A stretch of 21,755 nucleotides of DNA from CAZLIC01 sp964559535 (GTDB lineage: Bacteria; Pseudomonadota; Alphaproteobacteria; Rhodobacterales; Rhodobacteraceae), in NCBI GenBank assembly GCA_964559535.1, contig CAZLIC010000076.1:1-21755 (forward strand), read 5' to 3'. The notes beneath the pieces are model-generated. The model worked only from the letters and a program-made list of their open reading frames with translations. It had not been told where the DNA came from and did no database searches. Shown here piece after piece: positions 1 to 6,109 of the stretch (positions within the stretch are counted from its first letter, which is position 1; each line of letters starts with the position of its first letter). The translations under genes were made by a program, and so were the position numbers.

Positions 1-420
1 GCCAGCCGCGCCTTCCAGCGCGAACTGGCCTTCCGCGCCATCGGCGTGGATGTCGAGGCACAGCCCTGCGGCGGCGTGGTCGATGCCATCGAGGCAGGCG
101 ACGAAATGCTGGCCGAAACGCTGGTGCGCGCGCATGTCGAGGCGCTGAAGCGGCGGATGCCGCAGCCGCAGGCCGCGGTGCTGGGCTGCACCCACTATCC
201 GCTGATGGAACGCGTGTTCGCCGAGGCGCTGGGGCCTGCGGTCAAGGTCTTCAGCCAGGCCAGCCTGGTGGCTGAATCGCTGGCCGACTATCTGCAGCGG
301 CGGCCGGAATACCTGGGGCCAGGCAGCGCGTCGAAATTCCTGACCACCGGCGACCCCTGCGCCGTTTCCGACCGCGCGACACAGTTCCTGCGCAAGAAAG
401 TGGTGTTCGAGGCGGCCTGA
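1..420 (+). CDS. murI: Glutamate racemase, 3' part (5' end outside window)
   Basis: This is the C-terminal 139 residues of a glutamate racemase, open in frame 1 from the first base to a TGA at 418-420. The enzyme interconverts L- and D-glutamate in the cytoplasm and supplies D-Glu for the peptidoglycan stem peptide. The diagnostic motif is LGCTHYPLM, where the Cys (codon at 187-189) is the second of the two catalytic cysteines of the family. The first Cys and the N-terminal half lie upstream of the window. The fragment reads cleanly to the usual family C-terminus, so nothing suggests a broken gene. It is convergent with the next gene, with 102 bp between the two stop codons. The family call is firm; the start cannot be placed. 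Confidence 0.93.
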   Translation, partial: ASRAFQRELAFRAIGVDVEAQPCGGVVDAIEAGDEMLAETLVRAHVEALKRRMPQPQAAVLGCTHYPLMERVFAEALGPAVKVFSQASLVAESLADYLQRRPEYLGPGSASKFLTTGDPCAVSDRATQFLRKKVVFEAA

Positions 421-425
421 TGTGG

Positions 426-454
426 TTGATGCCGGGCCGCTTTGACCCTATTCT
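426..454 (+). promoter_or_regulatory. Candidate sigma-70 promoter downstream of murI
   Basis: TTGATG (426-431) and TATTCT (449-454) are separated by exactly 17 bp and each matches four of six consensus positions. Transcription would start near 461 and run toward a 10-codon reading frame at 481-513, then antisense into the gene at 523-1197. The match is by eye; chance occurrence cannot be excluded. Confidence 0.3.
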
Positions 455-480
455 CTGGTACAGTCATTCAAGGACATGCC

Positions 481-513
481 ATGGCCCGCGGCCCGCTTCC
501 CCCGATCGTCTGA
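481..513 (+). CDS. Possible 10-residue micro-ORF (MARGPLPPIV)
   Basis: An ATG at 481 follows an AAGGA at 470-474 with good spacing and opens a 10-codon frame ending in TGA at 511-513. It sits in the 102-bp gap between two convergent stop codons and just downstream of a candidate promoter. Nothing in the peptide is recognised. It could be a translated small ORF, the beginning of an antisense transcript, or chance. No homologue is known to me, so the confidence is low. Confidence 0.2.
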   Translation: MARGPLPPIV

Positions 514-522
514 TCCTGCGCC

Positions 523-1197
523 CTATGGCAGCGTTCCGTCGCGCATGGCCCGCGCGTGCGCCTCAAGTGTGGCCGGGATCGGAACCAGGGTTTCGTAGCC
601 GATCTTCAGCGCCAGCTTCCATACCTCGCCAGGTGGGGCCAGCAGTGCGTCGTGCGTGGCCAGCACATCGCCCCCCATGTGGAACAGGTTGTCCAGCACG
701 GCCAGCTTGCGGGGCAGGCTGAGGTTGGCAAAGGCGTCCGAGGCGAGGTTGGCATAGTACAGTTCGAACAACCGGGCCGAGGCCAGGAAAATGTCGGCGG
801 CCGCCATCTCGCGGGTGGACAGGGTACGGCGGAACTTGCGCATCTCGCGCGTCAGCGTGGCGTCGCTGTCCATTGCGACATAGGCCCGCCAGCCCCGCCG
901 CTCGGCCGCAAAGACGGTGCGCAGGGCGCGGATGCGGTCGGGGTTCGCGACCGTCAGCACGCTGCGCCGCATGATCCGGGCATAGATGATCAGGTCGACC
1001 AAGGCCTGGCGCCGCTGGCGCCGGTGGTCGATCAGCCGGGAAACCGCGCGAACCGCCCATTGCGCCACCGTGCCGACAAGCGCCAGCGCCGCCGTCACGA
1101 CGATGACGGTCAGCGCCGCGCCCAGCGTGTTTTCGGGCAGGCTGAACAGCGGGGTGATCAGGGCCAGCAGCGCGTTCCAGGCTTCCTGCACGGTCAT
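523..1197 (-). CDS. Membrane-anchored protein of unknown function
   Basis: This 224-residue protein is not recognised. The chosen start is the ATG at 1195-1197, which follows a good GAGGA ribosome site; the frame extends further upstream, but that part is Arg/Pro-rich junk in composition. One strongly hydrophobic segment lies at about residues 25-50 (LGAALTVIVVTAALALVGTV), followed by a basic stretch (RRQRRQ), which predicts an inward-facing C-terminal region. The rest is soluble, mostly helical, and rich in Arg, Ala and Leu. A single-span protein with a cytoplasmic helical domain is the likely topology. It is convergent with murI and divergent from argC. No catalytic motif was seen. Confidence 0.75.
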   Translation of the reverse strand: MTVQEAWNALLALITPLFSLPENTLGAALTVIVVTAALALVGTVAQWAVRAVSRLIDHRRQRRQALVDLIIYARIMRRSVLTVANPDRIRALRTVFAAERRGWRAYVAMDSDATLTREMRKFRRTLSTREMAAADIFLASARLFELYYANLASDAFANLSLPRKLAVLDNLFHMGGDVLATHDALLAPPGEVWKLALKIGYETLVPIPATLEAHARAMRDGTLP

Positions 1198-1334
1198 CGC
1201 GTCCTCGCTGCCCTGCCTGCGGGCAAGGCTATCGCGGAACGGCCGCGTCGGGCAACAGCGCGTGTGCGATGCCGTTTTCCCCTTGCCGGGTGCCGCGCCT
1301 TCGCGCATGTCTGCCGCAACACGGGGAACACCGC

Positions 1335-2363
1335 ATGACGCATCGCATCGCCATCCTGGGCGCCTCGGGCTATACCGGGGCCGAACTGATCCGACTTCTG
1401 GCGGGGCATCCGGGGATGCGCATCACCGCGCTGTCGGCCGACCGCAAGGCAGGCATGGCCCTGACCGAGGTCTTTCCCTTCCTGCGCCACCTGGACCTTC
1501 CCGTCTTGCAGAAGATCGAGGATATCGATTTCTTCAGAATTGACTTGTGCTTCTGCGCGCTTCCTCATGCCACGACGCAGGAAGTGGTCGCAAGGCTGCC
1601 CGCTGGCTTGAAAATCGTCGATCTTTCTGCCGACTTCCGCCTGCGTGACCCGGCCGAGTACCAGAAATGGTACGGCCAGCCGCACACCCAACCCCTCCTG
1701 CAGGCCGAAGCGGTGTATGGCCTAACCGAGTTCTACCGCGATGCCATCCGGGGCGCGCGGCTGGTGGCCGGCACGGGCTGCAACGCGGCGGCCGGGCAGT
1801 ACGCGTTGCGGCCGCTGATCGCGCAGGGGATCATCGACCTTGACGACATCCTGATCGACCTGAAGGCAGGCGTCAGCGGCGCCGGGCGCGCGTTGCGCGA
1901 AAACCTGCTGCACGCCGAACTGTCGGGCGGTACCCACACCTATTCGGCGGGTGGCAAGCACCGGCATCTGGGCGAGTTCGACCAGGAGTTCAGCGCCATC
2001 GCCGGGCGTCCGGTGCATGTGCAGTTCACGCCGCATCTGCTGCCCATGAACCGCGGCATCCTGGCCACGGTTTATGTGAATGGCGACCCGCAGCAGGTTC
2101 GTGAAACACTGGCAAGTGCCTATGCGGGCGAGCCTTTCCTGCGGGTGCTGCCGTTTGGCCAGCTGCCCAGCACGCGCGACATCGCCGGGTCGAACTTCTG
2201 CCATCTGGGCGTCGTCGGCGACCGCATTCCTGGCCGGGCGGTGATTGTCAGCGTGCTGGACAACCTGACCAAGGGATCGTCCGGCCAGGCGATCCAGAAC
2301 GCCAACCTGATGCTGGGCCTGTCCGAGACGGTGGGCCTGATGCTTGCGCCGGTGTTTCCATGA
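1335..2363 (+). CDS. argC: N-acetyl-gamma-glutamyl-phosphate reductase
   Basis: This 342-residue enzyme carries out the NADPH-dependent reduction of N-acetylglutamyl phosphate to the semialdehyde, the third step of arginine synthesis, in the cytoplasm. The N-terminal dinucleotide-binding motif GASGYTG is at residues 9-15, and the catalytic Cys is C149 in AGTGCNAA. The motif KHRHLGEFDQE and the C-terminal NLTKGSSGQAIQN are both typical of ArgC. The ATG at 1335 was chosen because it starts directly at the Rossmann strand and has GGGGA upstream; the frame is open further 5'. The length is normal for the family. The stop overlaps the ccmE start as ATGA, so the two genes are probably co-transcribed and translationally coupled. 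Confidence 0.95.
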   Translation: MTHRIAILGASGYTGAELIRLLAGHPGMRITALSADRKAGMALTEVFPFLRHLDLPVLQKIEDIDFFRIDLCFCALPHATTQEVVARLPAGLKIVDLSADFRLRDPAEYQKWYGQPHTQPLLQAEAVYGLTEFYRDAIRGARLVAGTGCNAAAGQYALRPLIAQGIIDLDDILIDLKAGVSGAGRALRENLLHAELSGGTHTYSAGGKHRHLGEFDQEFSAIAGRPVHVQFTPHLLPMNRGILATVYVNGDPQQVRETLASAYAGEPFLRVLPFGQLPSTRDIAGSNFCHLGVVGDRIPGRAVIVSVLDNLTKGSSGQAIQNANLMLGLSETVGLMLAPVFP

Positions 2364-2818
2364 AATCGCTGAAGAAGACCCGCCGCATCCAGATCATCCT
2401 GCTGGCCTTCCTTTACCTTGCGGGGGCCACGGCGGTGATCGGATACGCCATGCGCGACGGGATCAACTTCTTCCGCACGCCCACGCAGGTGACCGAAACC
2501 CCGCCACCGCCGACCGAGACCTTCCGCATCGGCGGGCTGGTCGAAGAGGGCTCGCTGGTGCGCGGGCAGGGCGAGACGATCACCTTCCGTGTGACTGACA
2601 CGAATGCCAGCGTGCCCGTGGCCTATACGGGCGTGCTGCCCGATCTGTTTGCCGAGGGACAGGGCATGGTGGGAACCGGCAAGCTGGTGGGTGGCACGTT
2701 CCAGGCCTCGGAAATCCTGGCGAAACATGACGAAACCTACATGCCGAAGGAAGTGGTGGACGCGCTGAAGGCGCAGGGCGTCTACAAGGACCCGAACGCT
2801 GCCGAAGGCGGTTCTTAA
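2360..2818 (+). CDS. ccmE: Cytochrome c maturation heme chaperone CcmE
   Basis: CcmE is a periplasmic heme chaperone tethered to the inner membrane. It binds heme covalently through a His and delivers it to the CcmF/CcmH lyase during cytochrome c assembly. The protein has 152 residues: a basic N-terminus (KKTRR), a single TM segment at about 10-30, an OB-fold beta barrel, and the signature AKHDETYMPKEV with heme-binding H123 and Y127. The start ATG overlaps the argC stop by four bases. The usual downstream heme-lyase genes are absent here and a lysis cassette follows instead. Identification is firm. Confidence 0.96.
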   Translation: MKSLKKTRRIQIILLAFLYLAGATAVIGYAMRDGINFFRTPTQVTETPPPPTETFRIGGLVEEGSLVRGQGETITFRVTDTNASVPVAYTGVLPDLFAEGQGMVGTGKLVGGTFQASEILAKHDETYMPKEVVDALKAQGVYKDPNAAEGGS

Positions 2819-2829
2819 CGCCTGTTCAC
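2815..2829 (+). promoter_or_regulatory. Imperfect direct repeat TTAAC-N5-TTCAC ahead of the lysis genes
   Basis: TTAAC (2815-2819) and TTCAC (2825-2829) form a direct repeat with one mismatch, and the first copy includes the ccmE stop codon. It resembles a CtrA box (TTAA-N7-TTAA), but the spacing is one base short and the second half is degenerate. It is recorded because the adjacent genes belong to families that are under regulatory control in Rhodobacter. Confidence as an operator is low. Confidence 0.15.
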
Positions 2830-2832
2830 CAC

Positions 2833-2858
2833 GCTGGCCCCGTCCACAGGAGGCCAGC
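2833..2858 (+). promoter_or_regulatory. Hairpin overlapping the endolysin Shine-Dalgarno sequence
   Basis: GCTGGCC (2833-2839) is perfectly complementary to GGCCAGC (2852-2858), giving a 7-bp GC-rich stem around a 12-nt loop. The Shine-Dalgarno sequence AGGAGG (2848-2853) lies partly in the loop and partly in the 3' arm, and the stem ends two bases before the ATG at 2861. Folding would hinder ribosome access to the endolysin start. The pairing is visible in the sequence; its regulatory role is inferred. Confidence 0.45.
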
Positions 2859-2860
2859 CG

Positions 2861-3472
2861 ATGCCCACCATCCGCGAGATTGCCGAACAGATTGTCGCCC
2901 GAGAGGGCGGCTTCGTGAACGACCCCGACGATCCGGGCGGGGCCACCAACTTTGGCGTCACGATCCACACCATGCGCCGCTTGGGGCTGGACCTGACGGG
3001 CGACGGGCAGGTGACCGAGGCCGATGTGCGCCGCCTGACGCGGCAACAGGCCACCGACATTTTCGTGCGCCACTACTACTCGGCACCCCGCATCGACACG
3101 CTGCCCGAAGGCCTGCAGCCGCAGGTCTTTGACATGTATGTGAATTCCGGCGCGAATGCGGTGAAGATCCTGCAGCGCCTGCTGGCTGACATGGGGTTTC
3201 CCTGCGATGCCGACGGGGCCATCGGGCCGCAGACCGTGCGGGCGGCGCAGATGGCGGCCGAAGCTGCACCCGCGCATCTGCCCGACGCTTATGCCATTGC
3301 CCGGCGCAACTGGTACTATGCGCTTGCCGACAGCCGTCCCGCCAGCCGCAAGTTTGCCCGCAGCCGCAACGGCGGCAAGGGCGGCTGGATCACCCGGGCC
3401 GAAGAGTTCATGTCGCCGAAGTACCGCCTGACGGACGCGCAGCACCGCGCGCGGGTGGCCGCATGGGGATGA
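2861..3472 (+). CDS. GH108-family muramidase, gene-transfer-agent/phage-type endolysin
   Basis: The 203-residue protein matches the glycoside hydrolase 108 family of N-acetylmuramidases, which cleave the glycan backbone of peptidoglycan. The N-terminal signature EGGFVNDPDDPGGATNFGVT includes the expected catalytic Glu, E15. From about residue 100, the segment with LLADMGFPCDADGAIGPQTV fits the accompanying peptidoglycan-binding domain (PG_binding_3 type). There is no signal peptide, so export or access to the wall would depend on a holin. The ATG at 2861 has a perfect AGGAGG ribosome site. The stop overlaps the start of the holin gene. Homologues include phage lysins and the lysis gene of the Rhodobacter gene transfer agent; the latter is favoured because of the holin next door and the lack of phage structural genes nearby. 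Confidence 0.9.
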   Translation: MPTIREIAEQIVAREGGFVNDPDDPGGATNFGVTIHTMRRLGLDLTGDGQVTEADVRRLTRQQATDIFVRHYYSAPRIDTLPEGLQPQVFDMYVNSGANAVKILQRLLADMGFPCDADGAIGPQTVRAAQMAAEAAPAHLPDAYAIARRNWYYALADSRPASRKFARSRNGGKGGWITRAEEFMSPKYRLTDAQHRARVAAWG

Positions 3473-3942
3473 TGGGCACACTTCTGGGCGGCGCGCAGGC
3501 CGCCGCCGCCGTGGGCGAGGCGGCAAAAGGTGTGGCCGAGGTCTTTACCCCCAGCGCCACGCGGCGGATGGAACTGTCGGCCGAGGCGCAGACGGCGGCG
3601 CTGCGCCAGCTGGGCGAGGAATACCAGCACGCCGCGCTGAACTGGTTCGACCGGTTCGTGAACGGCCTGAACCGCCTGCCGCGCCCGATGCTGGCCTTTG
3701 GCACGCTGGGGCTGTTTGTCTATGCGATGGTGGACCCGCCCTCGTTCACCACACGCATGGTGGGGTTGAACGCGGTGCCCGAACCGCTGTGGTGGCTGCT
3801 GGGGGCCATCGTGGCCTTCTACTTTGGCGCGCGCGAGACGCATTACTTCCGCACCCGCCCCGCCTCTGCTGCGGGCGGGGCAGCGCCGGGCAGCGGCGAC
3901 ACGAACCCCGCGCTGGAGGCCTGGCGGCAAGAGGGGGGCTGA
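3463..3942 (+). CDS. Holin of the gene-transfer-agent 3TM family
   Basis: This 159-residue membrane protein resembles the GTA_holin_3TM family, whose members make inner-membrane lesions that release the endolysin into the periplasm. Two clear membrane segments are visible, at about 75-91 (MLAFGTLGLFVYAMV) and 108-123 (LWWLLGAIVAFYFGARE). The second ends in the family-typical GARETHYFR. The first 25 residues are Ala/Gly-rich and could be a third, weaker segment. The tail after residue 132 is Gly/Ala/Pro-rich and probably cytoplasmic. Starts at 3463, 3469 or 3472 are possible (sequence MGMMG); the one at 3469 gives a classic ATGA overlap with the endolysin stop. The gene ends three bases before the stop of the convergent dsbA-like gene. 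Confidence 0.85.
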   Translation: MGMMGTLLGGAQAAAAVGEAAKGVAEVFTPSATRRMELSAEAQTAALRQLGEEYQHAALNWFDRFVNGLNRLPRPMLAFGTLGLFVYAMVDPPSFTTRMVGLNAVPEPLWWLLGAIVAFYFGARETHYFRTRPASAAGGAAPGSGDTNPALEAWRQEGG

Positions 3943-3945
3943 GGG

Positions 3946-4683
3946 TCAGCCGCCCTGGCGGGCTTCGGCCACGATGCCCTGCATGCCGTCCAGCGGCACA
4001 TAGCCCCGCACCATCGTGTCGCCCACCACGAAGGTGGGCGTGCCGCTGATGCCCAGCTGTTCGGCCAGCGCATGATTGGCCTGCAGCACGGCCGTTACCT
4101 CGGGCGCCGACATGCGCGCCAGAATCGCCGGGCCATCCAGCCCCAGGTCACCCGCCAGCCGTGCCAGCGAGTCTTCCGTGGCTTCGGCCCGCAATGAGAT
4201 CAGTGCGTCGTGCGTGCGCTTGTAGGCCTCGGGGCCCGCCAGCTGCTGCACCGCAATGGCAAACCGCGACGACAGTTCTGACCCCGGCCCGAGGATCGGG
4301 AATTCCTTGATGATGCGGCGGATGTTGCCATCGGCCTGCACCAGCTCTTCGGTTTCGGCCCAGGCCTTGCGGCAGTAGCCGCAGCGATAGTCGATGAATT
4401 CCACCATCACCACATCGCCGTCCGGGTTGCCGCCCACCCAGCTGTGCCCGTCATCGAAGATCGCCCCGGCATGGGTGGCCACCAGCGACTTGTCCGATTC
4501 CGCTTCGGCCGCGGCCTGCCGGTCTTCCAGAACCGCGATCGCCTCCATCAGCACCTCGGGGTTTTCCAGCAGGTAGGCGCGCACCTCGGCCCGGAAGGCG
4601 GCGCGCTCCTCCTCGGTCATCTCGGCCGCGGCGGGCAGGGCAACGGTGGCGCACAGCGCGGCGGCAAGCAGGGGGCGGAACAT
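3946..4683 (-). CDS. DsbA/ScsC-like periplasmic thiol-disulfide oxidoreductase
   Basis: This 245-residue protein begins with a signal peptide (about residues 1-20, ending ALPAAA). A helical N-terminal segment (21-65) follows that resembles the oligomerisation region of ScsC/Com1-type DsbA proteins. The thioredoxin fold carries the active site CGYC (C101-C104, in FIDYRCGYC), and the cis-proline loop is GTPTFVVGD (P216). Such proteins form or isomerise disulfides in exported proteins. No DsbB or DsbD partner lies in the window, so whether it acts as an oxidase or an isomerase cannot be told. The start ATG has GGAGAG upstream. It ends tail to tail with the holin gene. Confidence 0.9.
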   Translation of the reverse strand: MFRPLLAAALCATVALPAAAEMTEEERAAFRAEVRAYLLENPEVLMEAIAVLEDRQAAAEAESDKSLVATHAGAIFDDGHSWVGGNPDGDVVMVEFIDYRCGYCRKAWAETEELVQADGNIRRIIKEFPILGPGSELSSRFAIAVQQLAGPEAYKRTHDALISLRAEATEDSLARLAGDLGLDGPAILARMSAPEVTAVLQANHALAEQLGISGTPTFVVGDTMVRGYVPLDGMQGIVAEARQGG

Positions 4684-4709
4684 CGCACTCTCCGTATCGG
4701 GTTGGGGGC

Positions 4710-4738
4710 AACCTACGGGCGGGCCCGTGCGGGCACAA
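4710..4738 (-). promoter_or_regulatory. Candidate promoter of the dsbA-like gene
   Basis: Read on the minus strand, TTGTGC (4733-4738) and TAGGTT (4710-4715) are 17 bp apart. The predicted start would leave a leader of about 20 nt before the ATG at 4683. Each box matches about half of the consensus, so this is a moderate candidate supported by its position in a divergent intergenic gap. Confidence 0.35.
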
Positions 4739-4771
4739 GAAGAACACGGTCGCGCAATCGTGAGGCCGGTT

Positions 4772-4800
4772 TTGATTTCCTGCCGCCGCAGGGGTACAAG
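4772..4800 (+). promoter_or_regulatory. Candidate promoter of the amidase gene
   Basis: TTGATT (4772-4777) and TACAAG (4795-4800) are separated by 17 bp, each with four of six consensus matches. Transcription would begin near 4807, about 25 nt before the chosen ATG at 4832. This position also argues against the longer upstream reading frame, which would start before the promoter. Confidence 0.45.
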
Positions 4801-4831
4801 GTTGGAAAAACAACGGGCGGGCAGGGTGGCG

Positions 4832-6034
4832 ATGCGGGCAGTTCTGGCTTGGGCAGTGATGCTGGTGTCGCTGGCAGTTGCAGCCGTGGCGCAGGACCTG
4901 ACGGCGCTGGCGCGGTTTCAGCCGGCTGCGTCCGTGGTGCGCGACACGGGCGGCGGGGTTGAGCTGCGGCTGGCGATCAGCCAGCCGGTGCCGTGGCGAT
5001 TGCGTGTGCTGGACAATCCACCCCGCCTGGTCGTGGACACGCGCGAGGTGGACTGGCGCGGTGCGGCGTCGCTGGGCCGCACCGGCGCGGGAGTCCGCGA
5101 TCTGCGGGCGGGCGGCTTGCGCCCCGGCTGGTCGCGGCTGGTGGCAGAACTGTCGGGACCCATGGCGGTGACGCGGGCGGGCATGGACACGACGGGCGAG
5201 GGCGCGGTGATCGACATCCGTCTTGACCCGGCGCCGCAGGCCGACTTCGCCGAACGCGCCGCCCGCCCCGACCCGGCCGACTGGACCTTGCCGCCCGCCG
5301 CCGACCTGCCGCCGCCGCAAGCCCGCGGCACCGGGCCGCTGGTGGTGGTGCTGGACCCCGGCCACGGCGGCATCGACCCGGGGGCCGAGCACGAGGGCCA
5401 GACCGAGGCCGCGCTGATGCTGACCTTCGCGCGCGAGCTGAAGGACGTTTTCCTGCGCGGCGGGGGCGTGCAGGTGGTGCTGACCCGCAACGATGACGTC
5501 TTCGTGCCGCTGGAAGAACGCCTTTCGATTGCCCGCGCCGCCGGGGCACATGTGCTGTTGTCGCTGCACGCCGACGCCCTGGCCGAGGGCGAGGCGACGG
5601 GGGCCACGCTGTACACGCTGGCGGAAGATGCCACCGACCGCGCCGCCGAAGCCCTGGCCGAACGGCATGACCGCGACGACCTGCTGGCGGGGGTGGACCT
5701 GACGGCAGCGGATGACCTGATCGCGCAGGTGCTGATGGACATGGCGCGCACCGAAACCATGCCGCGCACCGACCGGCTGGCCGATGCGCTGAAGGGACAG
5801 ATCAAGGGCGCCGGGCTGGCGATGCACCGGCATCCGCGGCAGGCCGGGGCGTTTTCGGTGCTGAAGGCGCCCGACATCCCCAGTGTGCTGATCGAACTGG
5901 GGTTCCTGTCCTCGTCCCGCGATTTCCGGCGGCTGACCGACCCCGCGTGGCGGGCGAGGATGGCCGGGGCGATCCAGTCCGCGGTCGTGGTCTGGGCCGC
6001 CGAGGATGCGGCGCTGTCGGCGCTGCGCCAGTAA
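4832..6034 (+). CDS. amiC: N-acetylmuramoyl-L-alanine amidase (AMIN plus Amidase_3)
   Basis: The 400-residue periplasmic zinc amidase cuts the bond between MurNAc and L-Ala of the stem peptide, which helps daughter cells separate. The ATG at 4832 was chosen because a signal peptide starts there (residues 1-20, ending VAAVA). An AMIN localisation domain spans about 25-130, a Pro-rich linker 132-167, and the Amidase_3 catalytic domain 169-395. Zinc ligands H178 (LDPGHGG), E192 and H246 (SLHADA) and catalytic E355 (LIELGFLSS) are all present. An inhibitory helix between E192 and E355, as in AmiA/B/C, is plausible around residues 265-320. The symbol reflects the domain order and was not confirmed by search. 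PBP1A follows after 75 bp. Confidence 0.93.
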   Translation: MRAVLAWAVMLVSLAVAAVAQDLTALARFQPAASVVRDTGGGVELRLAISQPVPWRLRVLDNPPRLVVDTREVDWRGAASLGRTGAGVRDLRAGGLRPGWSRLVAELSGPMAVTRAGMDTTGEGAVIDIRLDPAPQADFAERAARPDPADWTLPPAADLPPPQARGTGPLVVVLDPGHGGIDPGAEHEGQTEAALMLTFARELKDVFLRGGGVQVVLTRNDDVFVPLEERLSIARAAGAHVLLSLHADALAEGEATGATLYTLAEDATDRAAEALAERHDRDDLLAGVDLTAADDLIAQVLMDMARTETMPRTDRLADALKGQIKGAGLAMHRHPRQAGAFSVLKAPDIPSVLIELGFLSSSRDFRRLTDPAWRARMAGAIQSAVVVWAAEDAALSALRQ

Positions 6035-6057
6035 CGGTGGCGTGTTGCGGTGCGGTT

Positions 6058-6086
6058 TTGCATCCGACCGCCGGTCGGGGTATAGA
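6058..6086 (+). promoter_or_regulatory. Candidate PBP1A promoter with an inverted repeat in its spacer
   Basis: TTGCAT (6058-6063) and TATAGA (6081-6086) are 17 bp apart. The spacer contains the inverted repeat CCGACC-GCC-GGTCGG (6064-6078), which fills nearly all of the space between the two boxes. A protein bound there would block RNA polymerase, so it is a plausible operator; the repressor is unknown. The start would lie near 6093, about 17 nt before the GTG start codon. Confidence 0.45.
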
Positions 6087-6109
6087 ACGGCAACCTTGGG
6101 GGCGCAGGC

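Noticed and set aside
2815..2830. CtrA-binding site upstream of the lysis cassette
   Set aside because: The second half-site is TCAC rather than TTAA at the N7 spacing, and the best repeat has the wrong period; it is kept only as a low-confidence direct repeat.
2120..3526. A 468-codon minus-strand frame opposite argC, ccmE and the endolysin
   Set aside because: It crosses three well-supported genes and shows no recognisable domain.
2861..3942. Intact prophage
   Set aside because: Only lysis genes are present; no integrase, repressor, replication, packaging or structural genes lie in the flanks, which are housekeeping.
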